This document shows positions 1-10,938 of a stretch of DNA of 64,000 nucleotides, piece by piece. This stretch comes from Abelmoschus esculentus (taxonomy: Eukaryota; Streptophyta; Magnoliopsida; Malvales; Malvaceae). A model generated the notes under the pieces. It was not told the DNA's origin. It did not search any database and worked only from the letters and a program-made list of their open reading frames with translations. Every line of letters starts with the position of its first letter. Positions within the stretch are counted from its first letter, which is position 1. The position numbers and the translations under genes are program-made. The DNA is taken from assembly GCA_035048815.1 (NCBI GenBank), contig JAUCBN010000024.1, positions 9,608,001 to 9,672,000 on the forward strand, written 5' to 3'.

Positions 1-3000
1 TGAAAGCAATATTTTTTGCATCGAAAAACTTGACTATAGATTTCTCCCAATTCAAGTTACGAAAATCGTCTTGATCAATGAATTTTTATAGGAGGCATTC
101 CCTGAAGTGAATGCATGCATGATGCTTATTCCATGCAATTATTGGATTTATGATATTTCTTGAAGTGAATGCAAGCATGATGATTATTTCATGCGATTAT
201 TTGATTTATTTTTATTTCCCGAAGTGAATGAAATAAAGCACGTATTAAAAGGTACAAAATTATGCATATTTTCACATTTTAAATGCAATGGAATAATATG
301 AGTACTATATTCGGAAGTACTAATATGAGCAAATATGTTATTGCCAAATGAGACTTTATCTCATATTTACAGTGCATTATACTCATTAAAGTCGTAAATA
401 GACTTATTGAATTTTAAAGATATTTGCAGAAATACATTGAGAATATTAGTCAAGGGGATGTTGACTATCTCAATATTACGAGTATAACTCAAGGCAATAA
501 TAAAATTTTGCAAAATTACATGCACTGTACTACATAAGAATTAGTACAAATTAAAGCTCATGCTATTGTAAACTAGATGTTTACTGATAATTTTATTTGG
601 CATGACCGGTTAGACCATCCCGGTTCAATTATGATACGAAAATTTACTAACACTTTCATGTGGTCATTTATTGAAGAACTAAGAATTTCTTTATTGTAAT
701 ATTTCACGTGATACTTGCTATGAAAGCAATTTTATTATTTAATTATCAACATCTAAGATAGAGTGCTATTAATTTTCTAGAACAGATACAAGATCATATA
801 TATGAGCCCATATACCTTTCTTAAAGACCATCTAGATATTTTATGATTTTTATCGATGCATCGACTAGATGGTTATGTGTATCCTTGTTATTAACCCGCA
901 AATTAGTGTTTGCGAGGCTACTTGCTCAGTTAATAAAATTATGAGCACATTTTCTAATTTATTTTCTAAAGACAATTCGTCTTGATAATGTTGATGACAT
1001 GTAATTTTACATGTAATATCACAAATTCGTATTAAGCCAACAAATGATCATAAGTTCTCCCCATTACAAATGGTTTTTGGTCAGAAACCAAATATTTCTC
1101 ATCTTATATTTTTTTTGTGTACGATATATGTTCTAATTGCTCCACCATAATGCACAAAGATGAGTTTTGATGGAAATATGTGTCAGATTTAAATATCTTG
1201 AGCTTCTGATAGAGAATTTATTTATAACCCGATTTATTGACTATCATTTTAATGAGTCAATTTATCTAATATTAGGGGGAGAAAATAAATAGCTGGGAAA
1301 AAATAAGTTGGAATAAATTATCATTTTCTCTTTTTGATCCACGTGTTACACAATGTGAACTATAAGTTCAATGGATAATTCATTTAGCAATTAATTGTCA
1401 GATGATTTTGCTGACCCTAAAGAGTGACTAAGTCACGTATACCAGCTATGAATGCTCCGATTAAATTTGATATCATGGAAGGATAAACTCTAGTTACTAA
1501 TGAGTCTAACTTGCGCTTGAAGCGTAGTAGACAAGTAAGTTCCTAAGAAATCCTCGAAAAAGAAAATGAGCTATATTTTATGATAATCTGATCGATGAGT
1601 CAATGAATATGAAAATCTCAAGAAGAGATTACAAGGTCTCCAACAGAGATATTGACATGACTCAAGTATCTGATAATAAAGAGATCTTAATATATTATGT
1701 CATGTCTGTTATAAGTGGAACTAAAATTAAATCGACGTCGTTTATATATTTGCATGCAATATAGCACTAGAGATTTTATTTGATGATATGGATCATGAAC
1801 CATTGTTAATTGGGCAATGTAAACAAAGAAATGTTTGGCCAACATGGAAAGAGGCAATTGAGGCGAAACTAAAATCTTTTTTGAAAAGAGAAGTATTTGG
1901 GCCTATAGCCCGTACATTGAAATATGTAAAACTCGTGGATATAAACGAGCCTTTCTGAGAAAGAGAAATCAAAAGAGGAAATCATGAGATATAAGCATAT
2001 TTGGTTGCACAAAGACATGAAATTGATTATGAGGAAAATATACTCCTCGATGGTGGATGCAACTACTTTTAGATTTTGATCAGTCTGGCAATAAATAAAA
2101 TTACTCGGTTTCTGCATAATGGATGTTGTTACATCATATTTGAATGGGCCTCTTGACAGTAATATTTACATAAAACTTCTGGAAAGATTTAGATTGTCAT
2201 AAGCAGTTCATTCAAATTCTCGAGAACATTATTAATCATATCTTTTTATGGCTTGAAACAATTTAGGCGTATTTGGTATGATCGCCTCATTGAATACTTA
2301 TTAGCATAATGTTATATGAATTATTTCCTCGAGCATTTTTATTAAGAGGTTTAGCTCAAACTTTTGTTTTTATGTATGTCGATGATTTGAATATCGTTGA
2401 GACTCGTGAAGAGATCTCCTCAAATCCTTGTGCATCTATCGACATGTAAAAAAATATTGAAAGAGACTTTACATACATAATGCATATCTATTGATCACCC
2501 TTATGGTTGTTGTTAAGTCTCTTATTGTAAACAAAGATTTTTCGCCTCACGAAAAGGGTAATGATATTCTTGGTCTAAAGCACAATATACACATTATTTG
2601 ATCTGGAAGCATCATATCTTAGCTGATCCAGAAATATCATTTAAGTACTACGAGATCATTACCTTTAAATAATTGTTATGCATGAGGCAAAACCGAAATA
2701 TATATTTGGCTAAACATATCATGAAGATATGTGAATGTTTTTTACAAGATAAGATACAAACTATCTTATACAAAGATAATACAAAATTTATATCTCAAAG
2801 TGGATATATCAAATATGATAAAATGAAACATATTTCTTCAAGTTTCGTCCCTCATGATTTTTAGATGAATAGTATTCAATGAATCATTTCAAACAATGAT
2901 TTGGAAGATTTATACACTAGTGCATGATCTACTTCAACAATTGAAGATTGTATTCAATATTGAATTATGAAGATTCAAAGATCTTATGTGATATTTTCAT

Positions 3001-3213
3001 GAGGGGGAGTAAATACGCGTTGCATTTTTTTTTCCTTAACCGAGGTTTTGTCCCAATGGGTTTTCCTGATAAGGTTTTTAATGAAGCAACATGTTATGTG
3101 TATCAAAGATGTATGTACTCTTTTTCCTTCACTAAGAATTTTTTTCCCACAGGGTTTTTATCTTAGTAAGGTTTTAACGAGGCACATTATCTTCATAGAC
3201 ATCCAAGGGAGAG
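1..3213 (+). mobile_element. Ty1/copia retrotransposon, degenerate internal region (copy 1)
   Basis: This is the remnant of a copia polyprotein gene broken by many stops and frameshifts, already in progress at the window edge. In order I can read a GAG-pre-integrase motif near 595-650 (LWHDRLDHPGS), integrase core near 840-950 (DASTRW, then LLLTRKLVFARLL), a KPTNDHKFSPLQMVFGQKPN stretch near 1035-1090, reverse transcriptase near 2080-2190 (MDVVTSYLNGPLDSNIYIK) and 2375-2400 (YVDD), and an RNase H tail near 2690-2860. A purine-rich primer tract (ccaagggagag) sits right before the 3' LTR. A second copy of the same family lies at 12880-16998. Relative to that copy, about 0.9 kb of the gag region is missing here after position 240. 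No functional product is expected. Confidence 0.88.
88..235 (+). repeat. 58-bp tandem repeats in copia leader (copy 1)
   Basis: About two and a half degenerate units beginning 'cattccctgaagtgaatgc' occur here. The same units occur five times in copia copy 2 (13875-14190), so the array changes length between element copies. Confidence 0.8.
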
Positions 3214-3474
3214 TATTATGAATATTATTTATGTGGATGTCTATCATAATAAGAACTCTATCATTAAGAATATTATCTTCATTAATTAGAGTTTAATATA
3301 TTATGTACTTCTTATGCCTATAACTAGATGAGTTTGTGAAGACATTGTACACAAGTCAATATATATTGAGAATAATACAAATATATTTCTTTGTATTTTC
3401 TCTTTATTCTTTCATTCTTGTTCTTTCATTCTTGTTCTTTATTTTTGTTTTAGTTCTTCATTATTTTATTTACA
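3214..3474 (+). repeat. 3' LTR of copia copy 1
   Basis: This short LTR begins right after a polypurine tract. It matches the 5' LTR at 12880-13113 in layout: TTATGAATAT at the start, a TGCCTATAA core (TATA-like), a 'tgtacacaa' motif, then T-rich 'ttgttctttatttt' and an end in 'tttatttaca'. The first bases read TATTATG where the other copy has TGTTATG, so the canonical TG end is mutated. Confidence 0.75.
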
Positions 3475-3633
3475 ATAAAAAAAAAGATATTTTGAGATAA
3501 AAATTATACGAATTATATTGATAATCAAATAACGATTTTTTTAACATCACATTCTATTTCTGAATAATCCAATGGGAAAAAGCTTTATCAATCTTTTATT
3601 ATTGTTACTTTAGGGAGATAATCACGTTCGGTT

Positions 3634-4371
3634 TTGTTTCAGGTTGTGTTTGGTTTCCTTTTGAGGGGTTTCTCCTTCTCAAGAACTATCAACAGTGCCA
3701 CTTCACATTGTAAGTTCTATATCATCTTTTTTTGGGTTTCTTTGTTTGAGTGGGTGAAGAACAAAGAGTACTTCACTTCTCTAGCACTTTTTTTTCTATC
3801 TTTTACTGATTTTTTATCTTTTGGTTTTTAATTTGTTTCTGAATTATGTCTTTTTTGTGTTTGATATGTGGGGTTTAATTAATATCAAGCTTCTTTTATA
3901 TATTTCTATGTCCTTTCCAGTTTTTTGTTTTGTTTTGTGGCTGTTGGTATTAACTAATGTCTCTTTTTTATGCAATTATATTAACTTAAACACTTATTTG
4001 ATTGTGGGTGTTTGCTGCTTTTTATGATTTTGTATTCCAAGGGTTAATTGTTATAATCTAATTATAGTTTTTACAAAATGGTTTCAGCTTCCCACTGAAG
4101 TTTTTATTTGTGAGCTAGTGCTGAAAATTTTGAACGGTATGTTTTCTTGCCTGCAGCTAATGCTTTATTTTTGTCTGTTGTTATTATCTATGTTTCAGAG
4201 TTTAGTGGTCAAAATGCTACGACTTCTCTTCTGAAATGTTGATAAGCTGAACTATCAAGTTCTAAGCATGGCCTGTATTTTGCTCATTGTTTGAATATAA
4301 TTATATTTTCCTTGTCAAGGCTTAACAGGATATCTATGTATAGTGAGTTTGAGTTGTAATAGTTTTGTTTA
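3634..4371 (+). other. Probable 5' leader and introns of the SEUSS-like fragment
   Basis: This T-rich stretch looks like plant 5' UTR plus intron sequence. It ends in a good acceptor (ttttgtttag at 4362-4371) directly before the SEUSS-like coding fragment. The small open frames inside it resemble no known protein. Assigning it to the SEUSS-like gene is inference from position. Confidence 0.4.
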
Positions 4372-4800
4372 GTGAACTTTCTGAGCAGTTGCTGTCTAAA
4401 TTCGTGGGAAATGGTGTCGTCCAGGCAAGCAAATTCAATCGGTGTCCCTCAATCTGTTTCTCTGGCACTTATACGCTCGAATTCTGTTATTTTAGGATCT
4501 CAAGGTGGTTCAATGCCTTCAATTGGTGGCCCCCAATCTAGTTCTCTAGCACTTATGCAATCACATTCTGCAATTTTGGGATCTCAAGGTGGTTCAATGC
4601 CTCACCAGGCTACATTTTCGTCACTTGTCTCACCAAGAGCACAATGTAACATAAATTTGTTAGGTAGCACAGCAAATATTTCATCACTTCTCAATCAGTC
4701 TTTCGGCAGTGGGGTTCAAATATTTCATCATTCTCAATCAGTCTTTCGGCACAGTATAACGGGTTTTGCCCGTTTGAATGGGATTCCATGGTCAATTTAA
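4372..4800 (+). pseudogene. SEUSS-like transcriptional co-repressor, N-terminal fragment
   Basis: The frame from ATG 4411 resembles the extreme N-terminus of plant SEUSS, an adaptor that works with LEUNIG and MADS proteins to repress floral genes in the nucleus. Landmarks are MVSSRQAN, then a 28-residue block (PQS-SLAL-RSNS-ILGSQGGSMP) present twice in tandem (4441-4524 and 4525-4608), then FSSLVSPRAQCNINLLG and SSLLNQSFGSG. SEUSS has these segments in this order but only one copy of the block. After SSLLNQSFG a second local duplication of about 43 bp scrambles the frame, which ends at TAA 4800. SEUSS is normally 800-900 residues, and the Q-rich and LIM-binding parts are absent. I infer a truncated, duplicated pseudogene. 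Expression as a short protein cannot be excluded. Confidence 0.72.
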
Positions 4801-5447
4801 TAAATGGATTAACTAATTTTAAGAATTTAAACGTGTATAATGATTACCTTGAATGTTTGGTTACTGAGAAAATTAAAGTGAGATGAAGGAAAAATGTTTT
4901 TTAAGAAAATAAGTGTCTTTTAAGAAGATGATAAAATTATAAAAATTTAAATTTTAATGATTAAATTAAAGATAAAATAAAAATAAGATAATTATTTAGT
5001 GACTATTTAGGTAATTTATCCTTTTTATTTTTTTAAATTATCTTTCCGTTAAGACTTCACGACTTTTAACGTCGGAGTGACCATAAATTTACAGTCCAAA
5101 AACGTACGTGACCATATTTATTGATTTTCAAAATCAATGATTAAATTTGTACTGAAAACAAACAAACGTGACCTCTACAGTAATTAAATTTTTTTCCAAG
5201 TAGTATGTTAAATACTTAAATATAAAGAAATACCATAATCTATTCCGAGTCATAATGAATTTTGTAAGTACTATTAGTTGCCATCATTCAATAGTCGTAG
5301 CGTTTGTCGGCGGTGGTGGCGATGCTCAACTCACAGCTACCATTCATGTCGGTGTAAGCAAACATTGGGAAATAAAATCTAATTTACAAAACTAGTCTGT
5401 CAGGAACCTCCCTCCATGTCAAACCAAGAATTCGGTAGAAATAAAAA
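4801..5447. other. AT-rich spacer without recognised genes
   Basis: No coding frame of note. A short GC-richer patch near 5290-5345 is unassigned. Confidence 0.5.
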
Positions 5448-5915
5448 GGGTAAATTATACATATAATTATTGTACTATGAGATTAATATCGAAATGATTA
5501 TCATACTTTAAAACGTGTCAAAAATATCAGTCAATTATTAAAATAATATCAATACAGCCACCACCTTTAAAAACTAACGTATTGATAATGAGACAGTTAA
5601 AAATAAATTAAAATAATTACACAATTACTTCTTGTTATTCATATATTTTTGTAATTTAGTTTTAATTTTAAATGACTTTAGGGTTTATTATTTAAGATTT
5701 AGAATTTATTACAAAAATATATGAATAACAATGAGTAAATAGGTAATTATTCCAATTTATTTTTAACTGTCACATCATCAGTCCGTTAGTTTTTAACGAT
5801 CAGTGACTATATTGATATTAATTTAATAATTGACTAGTGTATTTGACGTGTTTTAAAATATAATGATCATTTTAATACCAACCTTATAGTATGGTGACTA
5901 TCCGTAAATTTGCCC
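5448..5915. mobile_element. Mutator-type foldback MITE, family E copy 1
   Basis: The two halves are long inverted repeats of about 200 bp each. The left end is GGGTAAATTATAC and the right end is GTAAATTTGCCC. The element is flanked on both sides by the identical 9-bp direct repeat AAATAAAAA (5439-5447 and 5916-5924), the target-site length typical of Mutator-like elements. It has no coding capacity. A second family member lies at 22745-23276. Confidence 0.88.
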
Positions 5916-7350
5916 AAATAAAAATTTCTTTTAGGATTGATTTCATGCCTATCCAAGTCCCTTGTACAATCTGCCAAGAACTGTTAACTAATTACAGTAA
6001 AAAGCTTCTCATGCTTAGGAGCTTGTCTCTCACTCAATTCCACAGGAGCTTTATGAGTTTGCTGTTGGTTATTCACTCTCACTTTGTTGACCTTGATTCA
6101 TAATATAGTCATAGCATGGGTAGTGGCCACATTTATAGCCTACACATACGCGATTGGGGGAGATGTTCCATCAAACGATTCACCCACCGTAAGGTTGACT
6201 TTCAAAGGAGGGAGGGGATGGGAGAAGTGTGTACTAACTAACACCGGACAAGACATGAGTCCTCCAAATGCTTTGCCCTATTAATGTTAGACCCTCACTG
6301 TTATTCATGGCTGCCTAATGCCTATACCTACACAAGGAGTTGATGTGAAAGCAAAAGAATCGCACAAAGATTTGATAAACAGTGGGATGGACAACCTATG
6401 ACGGAAAATATCAACACAACAAGGGAAAGATTTTGAAGAATCAAGCCAAAAATCTTGAAAGGAAAGGGGAGCAGGTTAGACGTGAAAAATACGAGTAGAA
6501 AGATTTCCATCCAACACATGGTGGTATGGTTAGGGAAAGTAGAATCGGCAGCACCAGTAGAAGCGGAACACATCAACCGACCCAAAAGAAATACCTGAAA
6601 CACACGCAACATAAGCGGGGGTAGACTATGGTACGTGAGAAAACCGTCGCGTAAATGTCAGTAGTGGGCACCATGTGGGTTGAGAAGCACATGACTCGGG
6701 ACATGGGTCGACACTACCAGCAGCTGGCATTGTCAATCCATGCGGGGCCATTGAACATGCCTTCTACTTTTCATTCTTTTAAATAAAACCCAGTGACGAA
6801 TTCCAAGAGAGACTCGGATTAGTCCACTTTCATGAAATATCTTCTGCTAAAGTGTGGAAAAGATTGAACCAAACGATCCTTCTAATTATAAGTAAAAGAG
6901 ATGGAGAAGTGGAAAAATCAACAGGAAAACGGATGAGCACCCAGAAAATGATAAGGCTTTTCATTTCATTGAACATTTCACTTTTTTCCAGCAAAATCCA
7001 AAAACTCTTGACCCAAACACAGAATTACAATAGTTAAAGTAAACCCTGCCTGCCCAGAACTTACTGTTCTTCCCTAGTTGCCTCAACCAAACCGAACAAA
7101 AGCTGTGCTGGTTGCGCTGGATGTATCCATCACTAAAACTAGAAATTCCTTTATTTTTAATCCTAAAACCCAGCCCAAAAAACAATCTTCTTAATAAACC
7201 AACATATTTTCTTTCTTAAAACCTATAGACCACTGTACTACACTTTTTCCTATAGCAAACTATCAAACTTGTTCCTATTTTTTCCTTTTCCGAACCTTAA
7301 AATTTCTACCCAGAAAGACTTGACAGGAAACCACCGAATGCACCGAGACA
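5916..7350. other. Spacer and 3' UTR region of the 7351-8863 gene
   Basis: The part nearest 7350 should be the 3' UTR of the minus-strand gene. The stretch 6100-6780 has higher GC and several short open frames, but none that I can assign. A possible antisense LINE ORF1 remnant here was considered and rejected. Confidence 0.4.
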
Positions 7351-8863
7351 TCAATAGATCCACTCCTGCGGTAACCGTACTTCATTACTGATTTCTTGTT
7401 GTGGCCTGAGATTTCGCTGTCTTTGATTTCCGATGACATTCCCACCGATTTGAAGCCTCAAAGCAGCAGCATCTGCATTTGCATACCAAAAGTTTAATAA
7501 TGGAAAAATAAGTACAAGTTAATGAACACGATTTAGGGGAGACACGAACCACTACTACCAGAAGAGAAACTTGAGATAAACCGAGGATGGTGAAGCTGGG
7601 GTTGGGCTCCGATCTCATCGAGATTCAAATTCAATGCCTGAGCCACCCGAGTTGGAACTAAAACAGTAGGACGAGCTGGCAGAAGAGCAAAAGATCAAAC
7701 CAATGGAAATGTAAGGAAACGCAACTTTATTAAAACGTTTAAGTTGATAGCTACCAACCTGGCTTCTTGCGGGATTCAGTAGAGTTTCCAATACGCCGAG
7801 GAAGGAAAACACCAGTTCCAGCACATTGTCTTTTCCCATTTGTATTACCCAAGAAAACAGCCCTCATACCCGACCCGTTTGGTGGTTGCTGCTGCTGCTG
7901 CTGTTGCTTCAGAGGGGGCCATGCAGAAGGGGACAAGCCCAAAGCACCAATACCATACCTTCCTCTGTTCTGGACCACATGGTTCTGTTGTTGCTGCTTC
8001 AACCCTCCCCACACCAACGCGTTATGTTCTTTCATTAGCTGTTCTTGTTGTAGCTGCTGAAACTGCAACCAAAACACAAGACATATAATTAATATCCTGC
8101 AGACGGAGAACCTGAATCCTCTGTTTTTAGGATCTTACATGAGTTGCCCGCAGCTTATTCTGAGAAAATGACTGTTGAGGATAAACGCCAGAAGCATCAA
8201 GGTTTGACGAGGAATTTCTAGTCTGTGGACCCAAAAGGCCTCTGTTACTGAATACTCCATATGTTTCTTCGTTTGTTCGCAACCTTTCAACTTCCCTGGC
8301 CGCCGCATACAGCAGATCCCATGTTGCAGGCGGCGAAGAAACCCGAGATGGACAGTTTGGGCTTCCTCGGCTAGACCCTTCCTTGCAACCACAACCGCTC
8401 GGTAACGCACATAGGGTCGACTGTGGTGAACTGGACAAAACCCATCCCTAAAAACCAAATCAAGAAAAATAGGAACCATAATAAGGAACACTTCTTAACA
8501 TAATAAACTCAAACATGATTCATACTACGCAAGTTAACAGACCTTGGGATTTTCATACGCGTCAATTCGGCGGGAATCTTCTTCGAGAGTGGAGTGAGCC
8601 ATTTGACGACTTAACCCAGCGAGGTAATCTTCTTCATCACTCTCCGTTTCCGCAGAACCCAGAACGGACTCAACGGGAGAACTTAGATCCGAAGAAAACC
8701 CGAAAGACCCAAACCCGCCAGGAAACTCGAAAGGCAACAAAGATTCACCGTCTTTAAAATTCTTGGTATTTTCCGTAGCCTTAACTCCGTCGACTAAGAA
8801 GTCATCGTCGGTTAAAAACTGGGGCGGAAGCCAAAACTCACCGTCATCCAAAACCTCAGCCAT
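7351..8863 (-). CDS. Plant-specific Q-rich protein of unknown function, five exons
   Basis: I reconstruct five exons on the minus strand: 8863-8543, 8447-8139, 8062-7759, 7675-7559 and 7472-7351. All introns are GT-AG, the phases match, and the total is 390 residues. The start is MAEVLDDGEFWLPP at 8863, preceded by a T-rich leader. Exon 1 carries an acidic segment (SAETESDEEDYLAGL). Exon 2 has a cysteine-containing SPQSTLC...GCGCKEGSSRGSPNCPS motif and TWDLLYAAA. Exon 3 is glutamine-rich (runs QQQQ and QQQQQQQ) with GLSPSAWPPL and RAVFLG...GKRQCAGTGVFLPRRIG. The C-terminus is EVRLPQEWIY. I remember an uncharacterised plant family with exactly this layout (Arabidopsis At5g59050 and At3g54000, from memory). 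No catalytic motif, signal peptide or membrane segment is visible. Function unknown. Confidence 0.9.
7893..7910 (-). repeat. CAG-type trinucleotide tract encoding polyglutamine
   Basis: A short run of GCT/GTT triplets on the plus strand (CAG/CAA on the coding strand) encodes the QQQQQQQ tract in exon 3 of the 7351-8863 gene. Its length is likely variable between accessions. Confidence 0.7.
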
Positions 8864-9346
8864 AACAAAGAAGAAAAAAAAAGAGCAAAGACAGATTCGA
8901 CGAGAGCTCGGACCTCGGTGAAGAATTAATATCAATATGAGCAGTTGATTTCTGTCTGGCAACGAAACCAAATGACTCAGCGAGTTGCTAACGAGAGCGG
9001 AGTAACTGTCAACAAAGAGCAGAAAAGAAATGAGGGAAAGTTATGGAACCGAGATTTGTATTTGTAGGGCTGGGGAAAAAAGAAGCAAAAGCGGATGTGA
9101 GTATCCCAGATGCAGGGGAAAGAACGTGAATGCCACGCTCTATATTGTAGGGTCCACCCCATATGAGTTGCTGCCAGCCAGGCAAGTGCGAACCCATTTG
9201 TCGCATGTGAGAGGTCCACCCTTTCATTTAGAAAGTTTTTAATATATGGGAGATCTCAAAATAAAGGGTTATATTCGATGGATGTAATTCAAAATATTAT
9301 TAATTAATAAATTTATAATAAGTAATTAAAATTTTAATTTTTATTA
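8864..9346 (-). promoter_or_regulatory. Upstream region of the Q-rich protein gene
   Basis: This holds the 5' UTR (T-rich on the coding strand) and the presumed promoter. It is GC-richer than the surrounding DNA. 'ggtccaccc' occurs twice, as ggtccacccc at about 9150 and ggtccaccc at about 9212. Several open frames on both strands are not convincing proteins. Confidence 0.4.
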
Positions 9347-10082
9347 AGCATAAAAATAATTTTAACCCTTAACGTTTATCGTTTTTGTCGTTTTGGCCTT
9401 TATTTTTTGGGGGATAAATTTAGTCTTTGACTTATATTTTTTAATAAATATCTTATTTTTTTAACTAGATTGATGACTGAACCGTTAAAAATTTAACGAT
9501 GATACATATATATATATATATGGAATATAATTTTAAGTGACATGACATGTAACTTATCAAATGCATATATATATAGAATATAATTTTATTATAATATAAA
9601 ATATAAAACAATTAAAATTCAAATAAAATATTAAAAATTAATTAATTCTAAAATATAAGATTATTAAATATTCTTAACCATAACTACGATAAAATCAAAA
9701 TATTATTTGAATTGTGTTTATATTTTTTAAGATGAGATTTTGATTCTATCGTAGTTAGGGTTAAGAATGTTTAATAATTTTTTTATTTTAGAATTAATTA
9801 ATTCTTAATATTTTATTTAAATTTTAATTGTTTTATATTTATATAGTAATAAAATTATATTCCATATATATATGTATTTGATAGATTACATTTCATATCA
9901 TTTAAAATTATATTCCATATATATCATCGTTAAATTTTTAACGGTCCAGTCATCAAGCTAGTTAAAAAATAAGATATTTGTCAAAAAGATATAGGTTAAG
10001 GGCTAAATTTATCCCAAAAAAAAGAATAAGGGTCAAAACGATAAAAAACGTAAACGTTAAGGGTTAAAATTATCTTTATGCC
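9347..10082. mobile_element. Mutator-type foldback MITE, family A copy 1
   Basis: This is an almost complete palindrome with arms of about 360 bp. The ends read AGCATAAAAATAATTTTAACC on the left and the reverse complement of GGCATAAAGATAATTTTAAC on the right. It is flanked by the perfect 9-bp direct repeat TTTTTATTA (9338-9346 and 10083-10091). There is no coding capacity. Copy 2 is at 57165-57851. Transcription through it would give a long hairpin RNA. Confidence 0.9.
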
Positions 10083-10125
10083 TTTTTATTATAATATGGA
10101 GTATTATTTAGTTCATGTATTAACG

Positions 10126-10929
10126 GAGAAATTATTACATGAACCCTTTCCACCACCTAGGATATGGTCCCAACCAATTAAAATAAGACACATAATATAT
10201 TTTTTTCAATATCATATTTACACATAAGTATCATCCTAATCATTCACTTTAATGCATTTAATTTAAAAATAAAAAAATATTATCAAAGATTTTTTATGTT
10301 GTCTTACTCTTTACTATTTAATTTTTTTAATTAATTTTTTAACCTCTAACCCTAAATCTTAAACCTGAACCCTAAACCCTAAACCCTAACACTAACCTTA
10401 ACCCTAAAACTTAAATAATAACACTAACCCTAAAATATAAACACTAAAACTAATGCATAACCCTAAATTATAACTCTAACCCTAAACGTTAAAACCAAAA
10501 CCACATAAACCCTAAACTATAAACCTAAACCAAACAAACCCTAAACCACTAATCTCTAACTCTAAACTCTAAACTCTAAACTCTAAACCTAAACCTAAAC
10601 AATAACTCATAACCTTAAACCCTAACTCTAACCCTAAACCTTAAACCTAAACCACATAAACCTTAAATCACTAATCCCTAAATCCTAAGCTCTAACCCTG
10701 AACTTCAAATCTATATAAAAAATTAATTAAGAAAGTTTTAAAAACAAAAAAATATGACACAAAAAATATTTGATAATATTTTTTCTTTTTTAAAATCAAA
10801 GACATTAAATTAAATAATTTGGTCAATATTTATATATAAATTTGATATAAAAAAATATATTATGTGTTTTAATTTAATTGGTTGAGATCATATCCTAAAT
10901 AATAAAAAGGGTTGATGTAATAATTTCTC
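10126..10929. mobile_element. Mutator-type MITE, family B copy 1, with telomere-like core
   Basis: Inverted terminal arms start GAGAAATTATTACATGAACC and end in AATAATTTCTC. The flanking direct repeat is a perfect GTATTAACG (10117-10125 and 10930-10938). Between the arms, 10340-10710 holds degenerate (CCCTAAA)n, the plant telomere motif, mixed with variants. Copy 2 is at 57950-58671. The pair A then B occurs in the same order at both loci. Confidence 0.9.
10340..10710 (+). repeat. Degenerate telomere-like (CCCTAAA)n block
   Basis: Dozens of CCCTAAA, CCCTAA and closely related heptamer variants occur here. The block lies inside the family B MITE, so it is part of the mobile element, not necessarily a scar of chromosome fusion. 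Confidence 0.85.
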
Positions 10930-10938
10930 GTATTAACG

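Noticed and set aside
6084..6290. Possible antisense LINE ORF1 zinc-knuckle (YKCGHYPCYD on the minus strand)
   Set aside because: Spacing of cysteines and histidine is wrong and the frame needs several shifts. Too weak to report.
7767..8088. Plus-strand open frames with long C, L or A runs opposite the Q-rich gene
   Set aside because: They are shadows of the CAG/CAA tracts in exon 3 of the minus-strand gene.
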